The notes beneath the pieces were generated by a model. It was given only the letters and a program-made list of their open reading frames with translations. It was not told the origin of the DNA and made no database searches. Shown piece after piece: positions 7,590 through 13,480 of a DNA stretch of 18,176 bases. Numbering within the stretch: position 1 is the first letter of the stretch; every line of letters begins with the position of its first letter. Location: contig DMOG01000006.1 in assembly GCA_003453595.1 (NCBI GenBank), forward strand, positions 1 through 18,176. Reading direction: 5' to 3'. A program made the position numbers and the translations under genes. Source of the stretch: Candidatus Uhrbacteria bacterium. Its GTDB lineage: Bacteria; Patescibacteriota; Patescibacteriia; UBA9934.

Positions 7590-8012
7590 ATGATTTACTT
7601 GGATTTTTACACAATCGGTGACCTTCCTAAGGGTGGGTTTGATGAGATTCGATACGAACTGCTAAAACCAATAAATCCTTACATAAAGCTCGAGCATCGG
7701 ATTTTGAAAACCGCGGACGACATCGAATCTCGCATCTCATCTAATTCTTATCTCATTGTCCTTGATGAGCTTGGCCAAACAATGAACTCCCACGAATTTG
7801 CGTCAAGACTCAAAACCATAGAAGACAAAGGCCAACACATAACCGTGATCCTTGGTGGGGCAAAAGGGTTATCAGACAACATCAAAAAGAAAGCCGACTT
7901 GCGACTTTCTCTCTCCCCCATGACAACAACACACAATCTCGCACATCTTTTTTTCCTCGAACAACTTTACCGCGCTTGTACAATCAATCATGGGAAGGAA
8001 TATCATTATTAA
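7590..8012 (+). CDS. rlmH: RlmH, 23S rRNA pseudouridine-1915 N3-methyltransferase (SPOUT)
   Basis: 140 residues, slightly shorter than the usual 155 or so. Family signatures: LIVLDELGQTMNSHEFASRL (55-74), the AdoMet-knot glycine loop VILGGAKGL (86-94), and the C-terminal block LSLSPMTTTHNLAHLFFLEQ (106-125) then LYRACTINHGKEYHY (126-140, matching the usual EQ-YRA-I--G-PYH ending). The enzyme uses S-adenosylmethionine to methylate N3 of pseudouridine 1915 in helix 69 of 23S rRNA, acting as a homodimer on assembled 70S ribosomes. It is divergent from the 23S gene with 395 nt between. The ATG at 7590 fits the family N-terminus; there is no strong ribosome binding site. It is followed by a terminator shared with the convergent radical SAM gene. 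Confidence 0.93.
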   Translation: MIYLDFYTIGDLPKGGFDEIRYELLKPINPYIKLEHRILKTADDIESRISSNSYLIVLDELGQTMNSHEFASRLKTIEDKGQHITVILGGAKGLSDNIKKKADLRLSLSPMTTTHNLAHLFFLEQLYRACTINHGKEYHY

Positions 8013-8037
8013 ATTTAAATAAAATTTTATATAGCAC

Positions 8038-8063
8038 AAACGCAGGGCAACAACCCTGCGTTT
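8038..8063. terminator. bidirectional terminator between rlmH and the radical SAM gene
   Basis: Perfect 10-bp stem AAACGCAGGG (8038-8047) and CCCTGCGTTT (8054-8063) with loop CAACAA, centred between convergent genes that end at 8012 and 8076. The T run is short on each strand. Confidence 0.8.
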
Positions 8064-8075
8064 AAGACGCACACA

Positions 8076-9410
8076 CTACCCAAACCACACCGCAGTTTGA
8101 TTTGAGAATGTGACACCACACTCTTTAGCGCCATCAGTAAACACCTTATGCGCCTTTTCGATGTCATCCAAACCAATATTAGTGCGCTCTGCGAGCCACG
8201 ACTTCACAAGCGCTTCAGTGTCAATAATATATGAACCAGTGTCAAGCTCTGGATGTGCACGTACGAGCTCTCGATACCACCGTGATCCTGGCAATGGCGT
8301 TACAACACGCCCCTTAGCCCGATACACACATCCCTCCTCACACAAATTCAGAACATGTTGAACGGTCTGCGCAAGTGATGCACTTGTTTCTTCTGGAACA
8401 CCATAGAGGTAATTGATGTAAACATTAATTCCCTCTTGGGCCAAGTAATGCACTGTCGCATGGTTTTGCCTAACGGTGGTGTGCTTGCCAAGAGCACCCA
8501 AAGCGCCATTGTTCCCACTCTCAATGCCTAAAGAGACTTTTGTTACTCCTAGACGCCTTAGGATAGAAGCTATCCGTGGAGTGATCTCATCCGTACGGGC
8601 AAACACTGTGAATGTCACGCCATCTGTTGCGTGTCCACTAGATCCGAAGCGATTGATGCAACTCGTAAAACTGTCAGAAGCATCGAATATGTGAACATGC
8701 CCGCCGTTTGCATCCCGCACAACCCGGATGTCCGCATAGAATTGATCAGCTGTTCGCGGTGAGAGCCAGTCGCCGGTTCGCACACCACAGAATGCACAAC
8801 GAGGAATCTGGATGCATCCGCGGGCGCTCTGGTAGAACGCATAGGCAGGGATCTCCTTTGGTGCAGGACCATATTCTCCGCTACGGATCATGGCGCGGTA
8901 GTTGTCCGCATACCACTTAAGCAACGGCTTTTGCCACCCATCGTAATTAGGCACAGGCAATCCTGAGAGCTCTAGCGCCCTAACCCGACAAATCCCTCTT
9001 GGCGCGCTTCCATTAAGAATCGCCTTGAGTGGTAGCTCACCTTCACCTACCACGACATGGTCAATCCATGGATGATGAACAAGGATTTCCTTACCACGCG
9101 CCGTTGCCCAAGGCCCGCCAATCGCTGTGACAGCACCTTTTAATTTTGCGCCACGCAAAATTTCCAGGCCTTCACGAATATTTGTCAAGGTACTTGTAAC
9201 ACAGACAAGATCCCCGGATACAATCTCTCCAAAAATCTCATCGTGCGTATGAAACGAGCTATCCCAACATCGGCCAGAGTCGTACAAACCCCATCCAATG
9301 GAGTTGGCATAGCTGTACAGACTCACGATAGAGGATGAGGCCGCGACTCCGACAAGAGAAGTCGGCCAACGGCTTTGGATCCTCGGAAACACGAAGTGGA
9401 CAGTTGCCAT
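8076..9410 (-). CDS. B12-binding-type radical SAM protein with CX5CX2C cluster motif
   Basis: 444 residues from the ATG at 9410, preceded by AGGGAG at good spacing. The N-terminal half resembles a cobalamin-binding domain (GGPWATARGKEIL-HHPWIDHVVVGEGE, about 98-125), as in B12-binding radical SAM proteins, but the usual cobalamin-ligating DxHxxG is not visible. The radical SAM core follows: ARGC-IQIPR-CAFC with Cys199, Cys205 and Cys208, then IFDASDSF (241-248) and VSLGIESGN (292-300), typical of Elp3/MiaB-like folds. The Cys spacing is CX5CX2C instead of CX3CX2C, so cluster binding is likely but unusual. The substrate is unknown. Codon third positions are GC-richer than the AT-rich regulator next door, suggesting transfer. 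It is divergent from the TrmB-type gene, with an inverted repeat in between. It ends at a terminator (8038-8063). Confidence 0.82.
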   Translation of the reverse strand: MATVHFVFPRIQSRWPTSLVGVAASSSIVSLYSYANSIGWGLYDSGRCWDSSFHTHDEIFGEIVSGDLVCVTSTLTNIREGLEILRGAKLKGAVTAIGGPWATARGKEILVHHPWIDHVVVGEGELPLKAILNGSAPRGICRVRALELSGLPVPNYDGWQKPLLKWYADNYRAMIRSGEYGPAPKEIPAYAFYQSARGCIQIPRCAFCGVRTGDWLSPRTADQFYADIRVVRDANGGHVHIFDASDSFTSCINRFGSSGHATDGVTFTVFARTDEITPRIASILRRLGVTKVSLGIESGNNGALGALGKHTTVRQNHATVHYLAQEGINVYINYLYGVPEETSASLAQTVQHVLNLCEEGCVYRAKGRVVTPLPGSRWYRELVRAHPELDTGSYIIDTEALVKSWLAERTNIGLDDIEKAHKVFTDGAKECGVTFSNQTAVWFG

Positions 9411-9473
9411 GACGACTCCCTGGCTGGTTGTGGAAAGGAACTATCAACTCATAACTGACGGTAAAAAAATAGC

Positions 9474-9553
9474 ATGATAAGTAATTTTGTTAATCTATTA
9501 TATTTCCATATACCTAATTTAGTACTTATTTTACAGTATATTTTGCTTATCAT
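9474..9553. promoter_or_regulatory. separated inverted repeat in the divergent radical SAM/TrmB region
   Basis: ATGATAAG (9474-9481) and CTTATCAT (9546-9553) form an exact inverted pair 64 bp apart in an AT-rich divergent intergenic region. They lie where a local regulator would control both genes. TTGACA occurs at 9574-9579 and TATAAT at 9602-9607 just before the TrmB-type start, but their 22-nt spacing is too long for a standard promoter. Confidence 0.4.
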
Positions 9554-9610
9554 ATCTTTTTTGTTCGTACAAATTGACAAAAATTGCTCTTTACAATACT
9601 CTATAATTAT

Positions 9611-10423
9611 ATGCAAGATGACAAATTAATAAAACAGATATCTTCGATTGGCTTAAGTGATAAATCCGCAATTGTATACGCTACACTATTAAATCTTGGT
9701 GGCGCATACCCATCAAAAATCGCCGAGTATTCAAAACTTAATCGAAGTACTACATATAAAATACTGATTGATCTATCGATAAAAGGTTTGATCAATGAAT
9801 CTCGTAAACATAATAAGCTTTACTATCAAATTGAGAAACCTGAAAAACTACTAAACTATACAAAAAAACAGATAACCCTTTCTGAAGATAGATACGAAAA
9901 GGCAATAAAGCTCATACCTGAATTGGAAGGATTATTTTCTATTACTACAAATAAACCGGTTATACGGTTTTACGAAGGGGTTGATGGAATAATTGAAATA
10001 TACAAGGATCACATAAATGTGCAAAAACCATATGAAATGTTGGCTTTTAGCAACACGGCACAAATTATTGATTTCTTGCCAAAAAAATTTGCTCAAGAAT
10101 ACATAAAAGTAAAAAATCGTCTTGAAATTACTTCAAGGGGTATTGTTCCTGACACTGAAATAGACAAAAAATATAATGAAATAATGTATTCTAATGTAAA
10201 AGAAAAAATAAAAGTTGACCTCATTTATATACCAGCTGATATATTTCCATATAAATCAGAAATCACACTATACGGTCAAAATAAAGTATCAATTCAAAAC
10301 TTTAGCAAAGAACATCCTGTGGGAGTAATCATAGAAGACGCCACACTTTACAACATGATGCTTATGATTTTTGAACTCTCCTGGGCAGGAGCAAAATCAC
10401 TTTATCCGAATATTAATAAATGA
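9611..10423 (+). CDS. TrmB-family transcriptional regulator
   Basis: 270 residues from the ATG at 9611. A TTG nine codons upstream is in frame but lies across the TATAAT-like sequence and is not favoured. Residues about 12-70 form the TrmB winged helix (IGLSDKSAIVYATLLNLGGA, then YPSKIAEYSKLNRSTTYKIL, then IDLSIKGLINE), with a recognition helix near 44-55. A helical linker (80-110) leads into a C-terminal effector/phospholipase-D-like region beginning KPVIRFYEGVDGIIEIYKD (about 120-140). Known TrmB regulators sense sugars and control transport or sugar metabolism; the ligand here is unknown. The gene is AT-rich with A-run lysine codons, unlike the GC-richer divergent radical SAM gene. It converges on the kinase-like gene with only 15 bp between stops. 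The inverted repeat at 9474-9553 is a candidate operator. Confidence 0.88.
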   Translation: MQDDKLIKQISSIGLSDKSAIVYATLLNLGGAYPSKIAEYSKLNRSTTYKILIDLSIKGLINESRKHNKLYYQIEKPEKLLNYTKKQITLSEDRYEKAIKLIPELEGLFSITTNKPVIRFYEGVDGIIEIYKDHINVQKPYEMLAFSNTAQIIDFLPKKFAQEYIKVKNRLEITSRGIVPDTEIDKKYNEIMYSNVKEKIKVDLIYIPADIFPYKSEITLYGQNKVSIQNFSKEHPVGVIIEDATLYNMMLMIFELSWAGAKSLYPNINK

Positions 10424-10438
10424 TTTTCTATAATATCC

Positions 10439-11458
10439 TCAAACCGGCAGGGATAAGATTGCATCAATTTGTGCCTGCTTTTTTAATATGTCTTTAAACA
10501 AGGCAAACTGACCCTTTGCCCTTTCGAGATTGTGGGCGCGACGAGATGGGAACTTTTCAGAATCCCATGAAAAATAAAAATCTTGGAAATAATCAGTCAA
10601 AAATCTAGCCGAAAGCTCGAGTGTTATCAATTTTATTGCCTGCAAGACAAGTCCAACCTCGACTTGTGATAATCCAGGCGCATGAGCCCGATACCCGCGC
10701 CAAGAATCATGAAATAACTTTATTGAAAACGCGGAATCCTGACCCTCTCCCTCTCTACACCAGGATCGAAACGCATCCCCAAGATCAAGCAAGACTGATG
10801 AGCGCTGACAAGTATCTAAATCTATAATCGCCTGTGCTTTTCCATCTGCAAACAAAATATTAGAAACCTTTGGATCTCCATGAATAACCCAGATCGGCAG
10901 GTCGATCGGAAGCAAATTCTCTTTTGCATTTAGTAAAATTAGTCGCCCTAGCTCTAAAACCTCATCAGTTTTTAATTCCGAAGATGAACTTTCAAGGCTT
11001 TCCTCAAGCGCCTGAAGCTCCTTTTGTGTATTATGCAAAACAAAATCAGACTCAAACGGTTTTTGAAAATTATGCAAAGCGTTATGAAACTGCGCGAGCA
11101 TCTTTCCAGCTTCCCATGCAATCTCGCTATTACTAATGCGATCAAAAGTCTCACCAATAATCGCAGTTTGCATACGCCAAACCTCATCACCCATTTTCAG
11201 AGTTACCTCATCCGCCTTTGTCCTGATCGAACGAGGAGCTGTGCAACCAACACTTGCTAGATGTTCCGTAACATTGAAAAAATCTTGGGCAATCGCTGAT
11301 GAAGAAAGGGATTTGTGCAGTTTTTGAAAAATGAAATCGCCTATTTCAGTCTTGATCTTATAGGTCTGATGGATTAGCCCCGAGCTGATAAGATTAATGC
11401 TCAAAACTTCTCCGATTTTGTAATTTTGTTCAATGATTTGTTCAATTTCTTTATTCAT
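10439..11458 (-). CDS. APH-fold phosphotransferase, N-acetylhexosamine 1-kinase-like
   Basis: 339 residues from the ATG at 11458. A longer frame to 11683 overlaps the DUF218 gene and is rejected. N-lobe: ISSGLIHQTYKIKTEIGDFIF, then QKLH (24-48), as in N-acetylhexosamine kinases (GHINDTY...YILQRIN). Catalytic loop: VIHGDPKVSN (191-200; Asp195, Asn200). Metal-binding: IIDLDT (211-216), followed by SVLLDLGDAFR (221-231), which matches the DLDT-...-Y-D-F-G-D pattern of NahK-type enzymes more than antibiotic kinases. Likely role: ATP-dependent phosphorylation of a sugar or small alcohol in the cytoplasm. An amino sugar is a reasonable guess but the substrate is not proven. It starts 40 nt after the DUF218 stop on the same strand, without a clear ribosome binding site, so co-transcription is possible. 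Confidence 0.82.
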   Translation of the reverse strand: MNKEIEQIIEQNYKIGEVLSINLISSGLIHQTYKIKTEIGDFIFQKLHKSLSSSAIAQDFFNVTEHLASVGCTAPRSIRTKADEVTLKMGDEVWRMQTAIIGETFDRISNSEIAWEAGKMLAQFHNALHNFQKPFESDFVLHNTQKELQALEESLESSSSELKTDEVLELGRLILLNAKENLLPIDLPIWVIHGDPKVSNILFADGKAQAIIDLDTCQRSSVLLDLGDAFRSWCREGEGQDSAFSIKLFHDSWRGYRAHAPGLSQVEVGLVLQAIKLITLELSARFLTDYFQDFYFSWDSEKFPSRRAHNLERAKGQFALFKDILKKQAQIDAILSLPV

Positions 11459-11498
11459 AAAGCGATGGATGGGTGAGCCCGAAGACCCACCCACACGA

Positions 11499-12035
11499 TT
11501 AGAACGACCCCAAGTCTGGCTTGCCGATCGGCTTGCCACGAGACTTTTGCGAACGCCCGGACATGTAGTCCAAGCACCCGCGCAGTTCGTTTGGCAGAAC
11601 CTTGATGCCGTCCCACAACTTGGTCCAAACAACGGAGCAAACGATGCGCACCTGACGATTTCCCAGCGCCTGGCGCATTGCAATTAAGCAACGCGGGGCG
11701 TGGTACCAACAGGTCACAACCGTGATCTGGTCGATGTAGACCATTGCTGGCACTTCGGCCATGACCCGAGCAATCGCTCGTGCGTCACCACGGGTGTTTT
11801 TGAACTCAAGCTCGTGGCCGTTGAAGGCTCGAAGCACAGCTCCAACACCAGAGCGCTTGGCGCGGATGATGAACTGATCAATGTCCTGCCCGCCATTGGC
11901 GTCGCCCGCTACGATCAGCGGACAATGCTTTTGACGCGCGACATCGATCGCCCGATCGATCCGCCCCATCCAAATCTTTGCTATGCCCTGCACTTTATAG
12001 TGCGGAGGCGTGAACACAACAACGATTTCTCGCAT
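11499..12035 (-). CDS. DUF218 / YdcF-like protein
   Basis: 178 residues. A strong ribosome binding site (AGGAGG, 12041-12046) stands 5 nt before the ATG at 12035. DUF218 features: R25-I-D-R-A-I-D-V-A at the first helix, PLIVAGDANGG (39-49, in place of the usual SGG), NTRGDARAIARVM (80-92, the conserved N-T-x-x-x-A helix), and ITVVTCWYHAPRCLIAM (104-120, the V-T-x-x-x-H-x-x-R motif). The hydrophobic N-terminal anchor of SanA/ElyC-like members is missing, so it should be cytoplasmic. Family members are linked to envelope functions, but the biochemical role is unresolved. It is GC-richer than its neighbours. The MITE at 12051-12209 ends immediately upstream of the ribosome binding site and has probably changed how it is transcribed. 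Confidence 0.8.
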   Translation of the reverse strand: MREIVVVFTPPHYKVQGIAKIWMGRIDRAIDVARQKHCPLIVAGDANGGQDIDQFIIRAKRSGVGAVLRAFNGHELEFKNTRGDARAIARVMAEVPAMVYIDQITVVTCWYHAPRCLIAMRQALGNRQVRIVCSVVWTKLWDGIKVLPNELRGCLDYMSGRSQKSRGKPIGKPDLGSF

Positions 12036-12050
12036 GTCTGCCTCCTTATG

Positions 12051-12209
12051 GGTCTGTTCCCGAATACCGCTTTAGACACATTTGACTGCAATGCTGCCGA
12101 GCCGAAGGTGAGAAAAGTGAACAATAGTGGAGCTATTGTGAGCTTTTCGAATCAAGGCGCAGGCGCATTACAGACATAATGGGGCAAAGACGGTATTTGG
12201 GAACAGACC
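12051..12209. mobile_element. 159-bp MITE-like element with target-site duplication
   Basis: Terminal inverted repeats GGTCTGTTCCCGAATACCG (12051-12069) and its complement at 12191-12209 match at 18 of 19 bases. The 7-bp direct repeats CCTTATG (12044-12050 and 12210-12216) flank it exactly. The interior is one long imperfect fold-back: CTGCAATGC (from about 12083) with GCATTACAG (to about 12172), and an inner stem GAAAAG..CAATAG with CTATTG..CTTTTC (12112-12150). There is no transposase inside or elsewhere in the window, so it would depend on an enzyme supplied from another locus. Confidence 0.8.
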
Positions 12210-12376
12210 CCTTATGGCATTGGGTTCTGTAGTGAAGGAACTAACTATAGAATACTTCAGTGACACTAAGTACAATACAAATCCATCCACAGTTCACTTT
12301 TCACCACCAACCCTAGCAACTTTTCCAAACCAGATACTGTCCAACATCATCCGACAAAACTAGACTGAATCTAACG

Positions 12377-12436
12377 AGACTTAGACTAAGGAGACTAAGT
12401 CTATCTGACTTAGACAAAATGACTTAGTCATTTTGT
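12377..12436. repeat. cluster of GACTTAG motifs forming two hairpins
   Basis: AGACTTAG (12377-12384) pairs with CTAAGTCT (12395-12402). A second, fully symmetric 23-nt palindrome lies at 12414-12436 (ACAAAATGACT, centre T, AGTCATTTTGT). GACTTAG occurs three times and GACTAAG twice within 60 bases. The rest of the gene-free stretch 12218-12460 shows only a TATAGT sequence on the minus strand (12244-12249), a possible -10 box for DUF218. Confidence 0.6.
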
Positions 12437-12462
12437 ACCGGATCTCTGATCAAAATAATACG

Positions 12463-12488
12463 AAAAACCGACCCCTTGGTCGGTTTTT
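12463..12488. terminator. terminator downstream of the hydrolase gene
   Basis: An 11-bp stem AAAAACCGACC (12463-12473) and GGTCGGTTTTT (12478-12488) with loop CCTT, and runs of A/T on both sides. It follows the stop of the minus-strand hydrolase gene by about 30 nt and could work both ways. Confidence 0.88.
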
Positions 12489-12519
12489 TATAATCACTTC
12501 TCCCTCTTTTCATCACCTT

Positions 12520-13113
12520 CTACTCAACCCCCTCGTACTCGTCGGCGATTCCTTCGCCTGGTGAATAGATAACTGGCTCTTTGATGCAATCTTGAATTGT
12601 GGACAATATAATTGGATATTTCTCTCCCAAGAAATGTCCGCAGCCATCTGCTTCGACTAACTGAGCGTGAAGTAAATCGGCGTATTTTGTTGCGTGATTA
12701 AATGGAATAGTTGGATCATCTTTTGAATGGACCACAGCAAACTTTGATGCCTTCCACATCAAAACCTCAAAGTCGAGCTCTGATAAAAAGAATCCGCGAA
12801 ATTGCTCGCTTTTAATCATCCATGGAGTTGATACCAAAATACATGCTTTTGGCGTTGAATAAACCTCAGCTGCTTCCAAAAATCGCAAAGCTGTTGCTCC
12901 ACCAAGGCTATGGCCTAGAACGATTGTCTCATCATCGATCGGGCCGACTTCTTCCAAAAGAAACTTCACCCACTCTTCTGAATCAGGATCCTCAGCTCCG
13001 GGCATATCAGGACATACCACCTCATGACCCTGCTTTTTTAACTCATCGGTTAGCCAAGGAAAGAAGTTAGAATGCGAACTGGCCTTAAAACCATGTATTA
13101 ATACAATTTTCAT
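12520..13113 (-). CDS. RBBP9/YdeN-type alpha/beta serine hydrolase
   Basis: 197 residues from the ATG at 13113. A longer frame to 13191 is rejected because homology begins at MKIVLIHGF and a promoter occupies the extension. Elements: KIVLIHGFKASSHSNFFPWL (2-21, first strand and oxyanion loop), CPDMPGAEDPDSEEW (34-48), the nucleophile elbow VLGHSLGG (65-72; Ser69), the acid VVHSKDDPTIPF (127-138; Asp132 or Asp133) and GCGHF (157-161; His160). Known relatives are small cytoplasmic esterase-like proteins; the physiological substrate is unknown. The C-terminal tail beyond 180 is acidic and extra. The predicted transcription start is about 3 nt before the ATG, so the message is nearly leaderless. 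It is transcribed alone, between its promoter (13123-13151) and a terminator. Confidence 0.88.
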   Translation of the reverse strand: MKIVLIHGFKASSHSNFFPWLTDELKKQGHEVVCPDMPGAEDPDSEEWVKFLLEEVGPIDDETIVLGHSLGGATALRFLEAAEVYSTPKACILVSTPWMIKSEQFRGFFLSELDFEVLMWKASKFAVVHSKDDPTIPFNHATKYADLLHAQLVEADGCGHFLGEKYPIILSTIQDCIKEPVIYSPGEGIADEYEGVE

Positions 13114-13122
13114 ATTGACAAC

Positions 13123-13151
13123 AGCATACAAAAATAGCCAACAAATGTCGA
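13123..13151 (-). promoter_or_regulatory. promoter of the hydrolase gene
   Basis: Minus strand: TCGACA (13146-13151), 17-nt spacer, TATGCT (13123-13128). The start is expected near 13116, three bases before the ATG at 13113. Confidence 0.6.
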
Positions 13152-13189
13152 ACTGTAATCCACCCAGACTCCCTCGGTTAACTTTAAAC

Positions 13190-13217
13190 AAAAAAACCCG
13201 ACAATTGTCAGATTTTT
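13190..13217 (-). terminator. terminator of tRNA-Leu
   Basis: On the minus strand AAAAATCTGAC-AATT-GTCGGGTTTTT folds with two G.T pairs and ends in seven T. It starts at the last base of the CCA end of the tRNA. Confidence 0.75.
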
Positions 13218-13301
13218 GGTGGGCGAGAAGGGACTCGAACCCTTACACCTTGCGGCACCAGTTCCTAAGACTGGCGTGTATACCAATTTCACCACTCGCC
13301 C
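13217..13301 (-). tRNA. tRNA-Leu (anticodon UAG)
   Basis: The acceptor stem GGGCGAG (13295-13301) pairs with CTCGCCC (13221-13227). The anticodon arm is CCAGT-CTTAGGA-ACTGG, giving anticodon TAG, which reads CUA-type leucine codons. A variable arm (GTGCCGCAAGGTGT) and the T loop GGTTCGAGTCC are typical of a class II tRNA. Discriminator A is followed by an encoded CCA (13217-13219). It has its own promoter and terminator. Confidence 0.95.
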
Positions 13302-13319
13302 ATTGATATTTGCAAAAGG

Positions 13320-13348
13320 ATTATGCCATAAATAATGATGCTTATCAA
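13320..13348 (-). promoter_or_regulatory. promoter of tRNA-Leu
   Basis: Minus strand: TTGATA (13343-13348), 17-nt spacer, CATAAT (13320-13325). The expected start is about 12 nt before the mature tRNA 5' end. Confidence 0.75.
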
Positions 13349-13383
13349 GCCCTAGGATCAAAACCACCAACAATCGAACCGTA

Positions 13384-13403
13384 AATGTCCCGATCAGGAC
13401 ATT
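13384..13403. promoter_or_regulatory. operator-like palindrome between divergent promoters
   Basis: AATGTCC-cgatca-GGACATT, with GATC at the centre, lies between the tRNA-Leu promoter and the DUF4173 gene promoter, 40 bp ahead of the latter -35 box. It may bind a regulator of either gene; no regulator can be named. Confidence 0.45.
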
Positions 13404-13443
13404 CAAAAGCAAAAAAGTGAAAAATCTTAATAAATAACATACC

Positions 13444-13472
13444 TTGCCTACCACAATTACTCATGCCATACT
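13444..13472 (+). promoter_or_regulatory. promoter of the DUF4173 gene
   Basis: TTGCCT (13444-13449), 17-nt spacer, CATACT (13467-13472). The start expected near 13479 is about two bases before the ATG at 13481. This implies a leaderless message and supports that ATG over the in-frame TTG at 13475, which would lie upstream of the start. Confidence 0.6.
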
Positions 13473-13480
13473 AATTGCAT

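Noticed and set aside
10439..10441. UGA recoding (glycine code of some CPR lineages)
   Set aside because: TGA ends the kinase and TrmB genes exactly where the families should end, and no in-frame TGA is needed in any recognised gene.
11459..11683. N-terminal extension of the kinase-like gene
   Set aside because: It overlaps the DUF218 coding sequence in another frame and gives Cys/Arg-rich nonsense. Homology starts at the ATG at 11458.
13110..13454. Minus-strand frame of 114 codons
   Set aside because: It runs straight through tRNA-Leu, its terminator and two promoters. It is an accidental frame.
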